A stretch of DNA of 64,000 nt from positions 1 to 64,000 of the forward strand of contig CAZAQV010000003.1 in NCBI GenBank assembly GCA_964487255.1, in the 5' to 3' direction. Under the pieces are notes generated by a model that was not told where the DNA came from, made no database searches, and saw only the letters and a program-made list of their open reading frames with translations. The DNA comes from CAZAQV01 sp964487255 (GTDB lineage Bacteria > Myxococcota_A > Polyangia > Polyangiales > CAZAQV01). Numbering within the stretch: the first letter of the stretch is position 1; each line of letters opens with the position of its first letter. The position numbers were made by a program, and so were the translations under genes. This document shows, piece after piece, positions 42,169 through 49,631 of the stretch.

Positions 42169-42675
42169 CTAAAGGGTCGTGAGCGCCTCGATGAGCTCTT
42201 GTCGATCGGGCCACGTTCGACAGAGTTCAGCACGGCTGCCGTGGGTGTAGTCGGCGAACTCGAAGCCCGGCGCGACGGTACATCCCAGGAGCGCAACGGT
42301 GCCTCCTGGGCTCAGCCGCATCCCCTGCCACACGCCCGCGGGCACAAGCGCTTGCGGACGCTGGCCGGCGGCGAGGTCTGCACCCAAATTGCGGACCTCG
42401 CTCGCGCCGTCGGGATAGAGCAGCAGTTGCTCGGTGGGGTCACCGAGGTAGTGGTGGAACACCTCGTCGCTTTCGAGTCGATGCAGATGCGACATCGTCT
42501 CGGGCGTCAGCAGGTAGTAGATGGCTGTGCTGAGACGACGCGCACCGCGATAGCTGGGCGGCAAAAACTGCTCAGCCACCTCCCCCACCGCGCGGTAGGT
42601 CTCGCGGAAGAAACCACCTTCGGCGGGGTGAGGTTCGAGCCCAAGCAAGTCGATGATGTGCTGGGCGCTAAGCAC
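42169..42675 (-). CDS. DUF985 (cupin_5) protein
   Basis: A 168-residue cytosolic cupin. Family hallmarks are GLEPHPAEGGFFRETYRA at the start, RRLSTAIYYLLTPETMSHLHRL, DEVFHHYLGDPTEQLLLYPDG, and GCTVAPGFEFADYTHGSRAEL at the end. Members bind small ligands and most have unknown reactions. GTG 42675 is chosen because conserved sequence begins directly after it; the longer in-frame ATG start would overlap the upstream lipoprotein gene, whose stop is 12 bp away. Confidence 0.85.
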   Translation of the reverse strand: MLSAQHIIDLLGLEPHPAEGGFFRETYRAVGEVAEQFLPPSYRGARRLSTAIYYLLTPETMSHLHRLESDEVFHHYLGDPTEQLLLYPDGASEVRNLGADLAAGQRPQALVPAGVWQGMRLSPGGTVALLGCTVAPGFEFADYTHGSRAELCRTWPDRQELIEALTTL

Positions 42676-42686
42676 GGACGGCTTGG

Positions 42687-43415
42687 CTACTGGATTTCGC
42701 AGCCGTCTTGCGAGGCGCAGGCCACAACATCCAGCGTGTCGCATGCAGCTGCGGTGCCACGGCAACGGAAATCGTCAGCGACCCACTTACAACCGGTTGC
42801 GCGTCCCTCGCACTCGCTCTGAACGGTGAGCTGCTCACACTTTGCAGCAGCGGGATCTTGGACGCAGCCGCCATCGATCATGCACTGCGGATCCGCGTTG
42901 CAGTCGGCCTTGTTGTTGTAGGTGTCGCATGCCGGACTGGAGCGCACGCACGGCCGGTACCATGTGCAGCCAGCTTGCGAACACGCCTTGGCGCTCGTGT
43001 TTCGCGCGCACGTCCTCGTATCACCGCATCGCCCACTGCCTGCGCATCCATCTTGCGCCTCGCACGTTGCCGAGGTCGTAAGCGAACCGCAGGTCGAAGC
43101 CGTGCCCACACACATCAATAGACCACCGTCGACGATGGCGTCATTCACGGCACCGTCGGAGGAAGCATCTGCAATCGCGCCGTCGCCACTGACCGTGGCG
43201 TCACCGCCCACGGTGGCGTCATCCCCCGGGTTCGAGGCGTCTTGCGTCGTCGAGCCGTCTTGGCCGCTTGAGCCGTCAGGTGTGCTGGAGCCGTCCTGAC
43301 TCGACGCGTCTTCAACTTTCGCGTCGGTGTCGGCGGCGGGCTCATCGTCACCACATCCGAGCAGCCCCAAGCTCAGTCCGCTTGCCACAACCCAAAATCT
43401 AAAAGCCTTCATCAT
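42687..43415 (-). CDS. Cys-rich lipoprotein with Asp/Ser linker
   Basis: A 242-residue lipoprotein (LSLGLLGCGDDEP). Residues about 25-100 are a low-complexity linker of Asp, Ser, Gly, Ala and Thr with repeated DASS/DGSS units; the rest contains about 20 cysteines in repeated C-x5-7-C units such as CEAQDGCAGSGRCGD, SQAGCTWYRPCVRSSP and CNADPQCMIDGGCVQD. This organisation is typical of myxobacterial surface lipoproteins of unknown role. The start is ATG 43415, preceded by TAGGAGG at ideal spacing. Confidence 0.72.
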   Translation of the reverse strand: MMKAFRFWVVASGLSLGLLGCGDDEPAADTDAKVEDASSQDGSSTPDGSSGQDGSTTQDASNPGDDATVGGDATVSGDGAIADASSDGAVNDAIVDGGLLMCVGTASTCGSLTTSATCEAQDGCAGSGRCGDTRTCARNTSAKACSQAGCTWYRPCVRSSPACDTYNNKADCNADPQCMIDGGCVQDPAAAKCEQLTVQSECEGRATGCKWVADDFRCRGTAAACDTLDVVACASQDGCEIQ

Positions 43416-43724
43416 TCTCGACCTCCTAAGTGTTCGCCGCGCGTGCAGCAAACGCTCATAGTCTCATCCCAACAACCGTGCCTCAACCCCAAACTTGGCG
43501 TTCGTCTTTCTCGCGCAAGTTGAACGTAGAGTCCGAAGGTACATGCAGAGGCTCGCGACATGCAGCAGCACGCTTGGCTCGTAGGCGCCCACGATGGCCC
43601 CTGACCACGAGCAGGCCTTCGCAGCCAAGGATTCGAGCCCTACAATTGTCTCAATTTCGATGATTTAGCGCCCACGGGGGGGAACAAATTCGGCCCTGGC
43701 TATGTCATCATCAAAGACGAGCGC
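43416..43724. other. Intergenic, nothing recognised
   Basis: This 309-bp divergent region between the Cys-rich lipoprotein and the first gene of the MoxR operon must hold both promoters, but I see no convincing -35/-10 pair, repeat or RNA structure in it. Confidence 0.4.
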
Positions 43725-45833
43725 ATGGCAGGACCCACCGAGCACCAAACCATCCCGCAGCAGGGCCGCACTAGCCTCACGCGCGCGGTTGGGCGCGTCG
43801 TCGGTCGCATGCGTCTCGCACGCGCCACCAAAACGGTTGCCTGGAGCTGTTTCATCGCGCTCATTGTCGCCGCAGCGATCGTACTCGCGCAAAAGCTCGG
43901 GTGGCTCGGCGGACCACCCGGTCTGGCGCTTATCGGAGTACTCGTGCCCACAGCGGCCTGGCTCGTCGCTTGGCTGGGGCACGTTGAACCGCTGCGAGCC
44001 GCGGTTCGAGCGGATCAGGTGCACCACGCGAAATCGCGTATCGCCACGGCACTTGAGCTCGGCGTCCGCGAGCCCCACACCCTGAGCCCCTTTGAGGCGC
44101 GGGCCTTGGAGGACGGCCACCGGTGGGCGTCGAAAATCGACCCCAAGCACGTCGTCCCGATCGAAAAGCCCGGCGGCATCGCTTGGCTGCCCCTGGGGGC
44201 CATCGCCTTCGCGGCTGCCCTACTCTGGTCGCCCAGCCAGCGACTCGATGAGCGCCTTGTCGCCGAACAAAAAGAACTCCGTGATGTGGTCGACGCCGAG
44301 CAGGCCAGACAGCTACGCGAGGACATGCGTCGCTCGCTGGACGACATCGAAGATCCGGCCCTGAAAAAGAGCGCGCAGTCACTTGAGGAAATGATGAGTG
44401 CGCTGGCCAACCACGAGCTAACGCGGGCGGACGCCCTCAAGAAGCTCTCCGCGCTCTCCAAGGACATCGCCGAGGGCAAAACCGTGGACCCCGAGGCCTT
44501 GCGCGATGAGCTCGCGTCGATCGGAAAGAACCTGGAGAAGAGCAAGCTCTCCGAAGACGCCGCCAACTCCCTCAAGCAGGAGCAATACGACAAGGCGGCA
44601 CAGGACATGCAAAAGCTAGCCGAGCGCCTCAAAGACCCTGAAACCCGCAAACGCGAACTCGACGCTCTACGCAAGGCCCTCGAGAAGAACAAACAAGATG
44701 ATTTGACCAGTGAACTCGAGAACAAACGCGACCAAGCTGAAAAAGAACTCAATCGTCTGTTGAAGAAAAAGCGTGAGCAGGATCGGGAACAAACTGCAGC
44801 AGAGAAGAGCCTGCTCAAGAAGAAAAAGCGGCAGCTCGAACGGTTGCAGCGACAGGTGGAGCAGGCTCGTGAGCGACAACGACAGCTTGAGCGCTTGCGG
44901 CGCGAACTGGAGCAAGGCGCCGAAAACCTCAACCGCCAAGCGCGCGACCAAGCCTCGCAGAACCTGCAAAAGGCAGCTGAAGAACTGAACCGACTCGCGC
45001 GACAGATGCAAAGCGAAGCCGAGCGGCGCGAGCTGCAGCGGCAGATCGAGCAGCTACGCGAGGCCATCCGACGCATGCAGGAGCAGCAGGGCGGCCAAGG
45101 CCAGAACCAGCAAGGTCAGCAAGGTCAGCAAGGTCAGCAAGGTCAGGGGCAAAACCAGCGGATGCAGCGCTTTCGTCTTGGAGCCGGGGGCCAAGGGCAG
45201 CAAGCGCGCTTGCTGTTACCCGGTCAGCAGGGGCAGCAGGGCCAAGGTCAGGGGCAGCAGGGCCAAGGTCAGGGGCAGCAGAGCCAAGGTCAGGGGCAGC
45301 AGGGCCAAGGTCAGGGGCAGCAGGGCCAAGGTCAGGGGCAGCAAGGCCAAGGTCAGGGGCAGCAAGGCCAAGGTCAAGACGGCACCCCGACGCTCACGCT
45401 CGGCAAAAATGGAAAGGGCGAAAGCAACGCGGTCATCGAAATCCCCGAGCTCGGCCAAGCGCAGTCACAGTCGGGCATGGGCGATGGCCAGGAGCCAGGC
45501 AGTCAAGGCAGCGGGGTTGGCGACCAGCACGACCCCAGCAAACTCGACGACCCCACGCGGCTCAAGGGAGCGAGCGCCACCTCGACGGTCTCCGGCGAAA
45601 AGGGGGCCGGCCCATCGCGCGGCCAAGTGATCAAGACCGCCGCCGACCAGGGCTTTACCGCCACACCTTACAAGAAGGTTCACAACGAGTATAAAGAGCA
45701 CGCCGAAGAAGTGATCGAGCGCGACCAAATCCCTCGCGGCTATCGCTTCTATATTCGCCGCTACTTTCAACTGATCGGCCCGCGCCAAAGCGAGCCCACA
45801 CCAAGCAGTCCCAAAGCGAGGTCCACACCATGA
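43725..45833 (+). CDS. Membrane protein with long coiled coil and Gln/Gly repeats
   Basis: A 702-residue protein opening the MoxR operon. Hydrophobic segments lie near residues 40-58, 65-85 and 155-170; then about 300 residues of charged coiled coil (RQLERLQRQVEQARERQRQL). A Gln/Gly region follows: four QQG units, then seven copies of the 7-residue unit GQQGQGQ coded by a 21-bp DNA repeat (45231-45377). The last about 120 residues regain globular character (YKKVHNEYKEHAEEVIERD). Similar Gln-rich proteins accompany MoxR-DUF58-VWA genes in delta-proteobacteria; role unknown. Its stop overlaps the MoxR start (ATGA). Confidence 0.7.
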   Translation: MAGPTEHQTIPQQGRTSLTRAVGRVVGRMRLARATKTVAWSCFIALIVAAAIVLAQKLGWLGGPPGLALIGVLVPTAAWLVAWLGHVEPLRAAVRADQVHHAKSRIATALELGVREPHTLSPFEARALEDGHRWASKIDPKHVVPIEKPGGIAWLPLGAIAFAAALLWSPSQRLDERLVAEQKELRDVVDAEQARQLREDMRRSLDDIEDPALKKSAQSLEEMMSALANHELTRADALKKLSALSKDIAEGKTVDPEALRDELASIGKNLEKSKLSEDAANSLKQEQYDKAAQDMQKLAERLKDPETRKRELDALRKALEKNKQDDLTSELENKRDQAEKELNRLLKKKREQDREQTAAEKSLLKKKKRQLERLQRQVEQARERQRQLERLRRELEQGAENLNRQARDQASQNLQKAAEELNRLARQMQSEAERRELQRQIEQLREAIRRMQEQQGGQGQNQQGQQGQQGQQGQGQNQRMQRFRLGAGGQGQQARLLLPGQQGQQGQGQGQQGQGQGQQSQGQGQQGQGQGQQGQGQGQQGQGQGQQGQGQDGTPTLTLGKNGKGESNAVIEIPELGQAQSQSGMGDGQEPGSQGSGVGDQHDPSKLDDPTRLKGASATSTVSGEKGAGPSRGQVIKTAADQGFTATPYKKVHNEYKEHAEEVIERDQIPRGYRFYIRRYFQLIGPRQSEPTPSSPKARSTP
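45108..45377 (+). repeat. In-frame minisatellites, 9-bp x4 and 21-bp x7
   Basis: CAGCAAGGT is repeated four times at 45108-45143. A 21-bp unit encoding GQQGQGQ is repeated seven times at 45231-45377; copy 3 differs by one base change giving Ser. Unit lengths divisible by three allow copy-number change without loss of frame. Confidence 0.9.
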
Positions 45834-46882
45834 GCGAATCCGAAGCCCCCATCGAAAGCGAGCCGGCCACCTCCAAGGTCGCGGTCCTCCCCCCTAGGGA
45901 CGCTGCTTCCGTCGAAGAAGTCGTGGCGCAAATCTCAAAAGATGTTGACCGCGTGCGCGCTGAACTTCACAAGAACATCGTAGGCCAAGAGGCCGTCATT
46001 GGCGATGTATTGACCTGCCTCTTCGCAGGTGGTCACGCCCTACTCGAAGGCGTGCCGGGCCTCGGCAAGACCTTGCTCGTGCGCTCGCTTGCCGAGGCGC
46101 TCGACCTCCATTTCTCTCGCATCCAGTTCACGCCCGATATGATGCCGGCGGACATTCTCGGCACTCAAGCGATGAGCGAATCGGACACACGGCGGCTAGA
46201 GTTTCGCCCGGGTCCCATCTTCGCCAACATCGTTCTGGCAGACGAGATCAACCGCGCCACTCCCAAAACCCAGAGTGCGCTGCTCGAAGCCATGCAAGAG
46301 CACTCGGTCACTACGGGTGGTCAGACCCACCATCTCAAGCAGCCTTATTTGGTCTTGGCGACGCAAAACCCGCTCGAAATGGAGGGCACCTACCCGCTGC
46401 CTGAAGCCCAGCTCGACCGCTTCTTGCTTAAGGTCATGGTGCCCTTTCCGACCCACGAAGAGCTGCAAACCATCGTCGATCGCACAACCGGCGCCGTGCC
46501 CGAACCCATCAGCACCACGCTCTCGAGCGTGCGCATACTGGAAATCCGCAAAATTGTGCGCGAGGTACCCGTCGCGCCGCACGTTCGCGACTACGCCATC
46601 CGCGTGCTTGAAGCGACGCATCCCGATCGAGAGGTTGCGCCCGACATCGTTCGACGCTTCGTTCGCTACGGCAGCTCACCACGCGGAGTGCAAGCATGCC
46701 TGCTCGGCGCCAAGGTCCGGGCCCTGCTCGATGGACGGTATTCGGTAGCCATCGAAGACATCCGCGAAGTCGCACCCGCCGCGCTACGACACCGCACGAT
46801 GCTCAACTTCGAGGGCGAAGCCGAGGGCATCGTCACCGATGACATCATTGCCGAAGTGCTCAAATCGGTTCCCCGCAGCTAA
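45830..46882 (+). CDS. MoxR-family AAA+ ATPase
   Basis: A 350-residue cytosolic ATPase. Walker A is GVPGLGKTLL, Walker B is IVLADEINRATPKTQSALLEAMQE, sensor 1 is LVLATQNPLEMEGTYPLPEAQLDRF, all as in MoxR proteins, and the C-terminal lid has RRFVRYGSSPRGVQACLLGAK. MoxR ATPases act as chaperones for VWA proteins, for example in metal insertion or complex assembly; the VWA partners are encoded downstream in the same operon. Start ATG 45830 overlaps the upstream stop. Confidence 0.93.
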   Translation: MSESEAPIESEPATSKVAVLPPRDAASVEEVVAQISKDVDRVRAELHKNIVGQEAVIGDVLTCLFAGGHALLEGVPGLGKTLLVRSLAEALDLHFSRIQFTPDMMPADILGTQAMSESDTRRLEFRPGPIFANIVLADEINRATPKTQSALLEAMQEHSVTTGGQTHHLKQPYLVLATQNPLEMEGTYPLPEAQLDRFLLKVMVPFPTHEELQTIVDRTTGAVPEPISTTLSSVRILEIRKIVREVPVAPHVRDYAIRVLEATHPDREVAPDIVRRFVRYGSSPRGVQACLLGAKVRALLDGRYSVAIEDIREVAPAALRHRTMLNFEGEAEGIVTDDIIAEVLKSVPRS

Positions 46883-46887
46883 AGACA

Positions 46888-47796
46888 GTGGCGCGGCTTT
46901 CTAACGCTCCAGTGGCCCGGACGGGCCTCTTCGACGAGGACTTTCAGCGGCGGCTCGAAGTGCTCGCCATCGTGGCGCGGCGCATCCGTTCAGGGCAGCA
47001 GCGCGCAGAGCGTCGCTCCAAGAAGCTTGGCTCGGGCATCGAGTTTGCCGACTACCGCCCCTATGCGGCGGGCGACGACTTCCGCTACCTCGATTGGAAC
47101 GTGTACCAGCGCCTCGGCAAACTTCTGACCCGCCTATTTGAAGAAGAAGAAGACCTGCTCGTTCACATCTTGATCGACGCTTCGAAGTCGATGGCCTTTG
47201 GACAGCCGCCCAAGCTCGACTACGCCAAGCAAGTCGCCGCCGCGCTCGCACACATCACACTGAGCACCCTCGACCGCGTACAGATGACCGTGCTCCAGAG
47301 CGGCAAGCGCCTTGAGCTCCCCGCCACCCGCGGGCGCCAGCAAATTCTGCGTATCTTCGACTTTCTAAGCGATATCCAAGGACAGGGTGAGACGGACCTT
47401 GGTGCACAGCTCAAGACCTTCTGCGCGCGCAACCGCCGTCGCGGCGTGGCCATCGTGATCAGCGACTTCTACGACCCCAAAGGCTTCGAGACTGCACTGC
47501 AGACGCTTCGCTACAATCGTTTCGAGACCTATGCACTGCAGCTCGTGGACCCGTCCGAGTTCGACCATCGCCTCTTGGGCGATATCCAGGTGGTCGACGC
47601 GGAGACCGGTGAAGCGCGCGAGGTCACACTCACGCCCGCGCTTCGGAACAAACTGCTCGAGGCCAAATCGAACTTCGACGAGTCACTCGAACAATTTTGC
47701 GCCAGCAAACAGATCACCCAGTTCGCGCTCTCGACCGACGTGGCGTTCGACGAGTCCGTACTCACCTTGCTCCGGCGTGGAGGGCTGCTGCGCTAG
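46888..47796 (+). CDS. DUF58 protein
   Basis: A 302-residue protein with the DUF58 signature GIEFADYRPYAAGDDFRYLDWN, followed by a VWA-like fold (LLVHILIDASKSMAFGQP with a DxSxS site, then VAIVISDFYDPKGFETAL). DUF58 proteins are standard partners of MoxR ATPases. The start is GTG 46888, 5 bp after the MoxR stop. Its TAG stop overlaps the GTG start of the next gene by one base, implying coupled translation. Confidence 0.9.
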   Translation: MARLSNAPVARTGLFDEDFQRRLEVLAIVARRIRSGQQRAERRSKKLGSGIEFADYRPYAAGDDFRYLDWNVYQRLGKLLTRLFEEEEDLLVHILIDASKSMAFGQPPKLDYAKQVAAALAHITLSTLDRVQMTVLQSGKRLELPATRGRQQILRIFDFLSDIQGQGETDLGAQLKTFCARNRRRGVAIVISDFYDPKGFETALQTLRYNRFETYALQLVDPSEFDHRLLGDIQVVDAETGEAREVTLTPALRNKLLEAKSNFDESLEQFCASKQITQFALSTDVAFDESVLTLLRRGGLLR

Positions 47797-49631
47797 TGCC
47801 TCCCTTGCTCGCAACCTTCTACTTTTGGGGCCTGCCGGCGAGCACGGTAGCGGCGATCTTTGCGGGCGTCGGCGCGCTCATCGTGGGGCTCTACATCCTC
47901 AAACTGCGCCGCCGTCGACTCGAAGTCCCATTCGTAGGCTTCTGGCAGCAGATCAGTAAGGACGCGTCGACCAGCCGGCTTTTTCGCAACCTTCGCCGCT
48001 GGCTCTCGCTGCTGCTCGCGTTGTGCATCGCGGCCCTCTTGGTGCTCGCCCTCGGCGACCCGCGATTGTTCGCCGAGCGTGAGCCCAACCGCCTCATCAT
48101 CGTGCTCGACGTCAGCGCGTCGATGGGCGCCACGTCTGCGGGAACAGCTGAGAAAAACGCCACCACGCGCTTTGCCGAGGCGCAAGACAAAGCCAAAGAA
48201 CTCGTGGCGAGCATGCGCGCGGCGGACCGCGCCGTGGTCATCGCCGCGGGCGCTGGCCCCAAACCGCTGACGGGACTGACCGACCGACATCCGGTCCTGA
48301 TTCAAGCCATTGACGAGGCGACACCATCGGGTGAGTCGCTCGACCTGGGCAAAACACTCCGGGTCGCGGCAGACTTGGCCGCGGGTGCGGAGCAAGCGCG
48401 CGTCGTCGTACTTTCGGACGGCGGCTATGTCGACGACAGACTCAGGGTCCCGCAGGGGCTCGACCTCTCCTTTATCCACGTCGGTGGTGAGATCACACAC
48501 AATGTCGGCATCACCGCCATGTCGGCGCGTCTTCACCCCTTGGACGCCCGGCGCAACCAAGTTTTCGTCGAACTACAGAGCTCACGAAAGGATATCGCCC
48601 GGGTCGAGCTCACGCTTCGCACAGCGGGCCGAACCCTAAGCGCCGAGAGCGTTACGCTCCAGCCTGGGCAGCGCATTCAGCGAACCCTCGATGACCTGGG
48701 CGGGCTCTCCGATACGCTGAGCGCCGAAATCACCCCCAAAGGCTTTGAAGACGCCCTCCCGGCGGACAATCAAGCCCACCTGGTGCTCCCCGAACGCAAG
48801 CGCTTGCGCGTGGGCGTCGTTTCGGAGGGCAACCTCTACCTGCAAGCTGCGCTACTGCTCGACGAGCACCTGGACGTTCAGGAAGCCTTGAGCATCGAGG
48901 CGCTAGGTTCGCTTGACCAATACGATGCGCTTATTTTCGACAACGTCCTGCCCCCCTCAGCGCCACCCAAACCCGCCATCTACATCTACCCCGACAGTCG
49001 CGAACATGAAGGCTTCGCTCCGCTCGACATCACAGGGGCCCTCGACCGCCCATTTGTAGATAAACTTGCAAAGGACCACCCGCTTTTGCGCTGGGCTTCT
49101 TTGCGCGACGTCAACATCGCCAGCGCACTCGACACCAAGCTCCAACAGGGCGATGTAATGGTCGCGGGCGATCGCAATGCACCACTGCTCGTCGACGGAA
49201 TGCGCACCGCAGACGATGGCACGCCGCAGCGGTTTTTCGCGCTGCTCTTCGACCCCCGCCAGAGCGACCTTCCGCTGCGCGCCGCGTGGCCGCTGCTGCT
49301 CATCTCGGCGCTCGACACCTTGATTCCGCAAAACACCGACTCGCGCGGAAGCTGCACGGCCGGCCAGGCCTGCTTCGTCGCAGACGAGACGGCGCCGCGC
49401 ACGTTTGCACAAACCGGCATCATCTCGGTGGACGACAAAAAGGTCGCCGTCAACGTCGACCCTCGCGAAGCCACACTGCAGAGCCGCAGCACCCTCGAGG
49501 GCGCAAAAAGTGACGTGAGCAGCGCGAAGGTCGAACCTGCCAGCGACCGACTGTGGGTTTGGCTCGTCGCATTGGCCCTCCTCACACTTTGTATCGAGTG
49601 GTGGACGTTACAGCGCAGGCGGACGGTATGA
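47796..49631 (+). CDS. BatA-like membrane protein with VWA domain
   Basis: A 611-residue protein. Two N-terminal membrane segments enclose the loop LYILKLRRRRLEVPFVGFWQ, as in BatA/aerotolerance-type proteins. The VWA domain begins LIIVLDVSASMGATSAGT with an intact DxSxS metal site (MIDAS) and includes VVVLSDGGYVDD. A beta-rich part and a further membrane segment at the C-terminus (LVALALLTLCIEWW) place the VWA domain on one face of the inner membrane. GTG 47796 is chosen because it is the first start after the DUF58 stop and precedes the membrane segment. Confidence 0.85.
   Translation: MPPLLATFYFWGLPASTVAAIFAGVGALIVGLYILKLRRRRLEVPFVGFWQQISKDASTSRLFRNLRRWLSLLLALCIAALLVLALGDPRLFAEREPNRLIIVLDVSASMGATSAGTAEKNATTRFAEAQDKAKELVASMRAADRAVVIAAGAGPKPLTGLTDRHPVLIQAIDEATPSGESLDLGKTLRVAADLAAGAEQARVVVLSDGGYVDDRLRVPQGLDLSFIHVGGEITHNVGITAMSARLHPLDARRNQVFVELQSSRKDIARVELTLRTAGRTLSAESVTLQPGQRIQRTLDDLGGLSDTLSAEITPKGFEDALPADNQAHLVLPERKRLRVGVVSEGNLYLQAALLLDEHLDVQEALSIEALGSLDQYDALIFDNVLPPSAPPKPAIYIYPDSREHEGFAPLDITGALDRPFVDKLAKDHPLLRWASLRDVNIASALDTKLQQGDVMVAGDRNAPLLVDGMRTADDGTPQRFFALLFDPRQSDLPLRAAWPLLLISALDTLIPQNTDSRGSCTAGQACFVADETAPRTFAQTGIISVDDKKVAVNVDPREATLQSRSTLEGAKSDVSSAKVEPASDRLWVWLVALALLTLCIEWWTLQRRRTV

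Noticed and set aside
45231..45377. Regular 21-bp repeats as a CRISPR array
   Set aside because: Units are contiguous without spacers and encode an in-frame Gln/Gly peptide.
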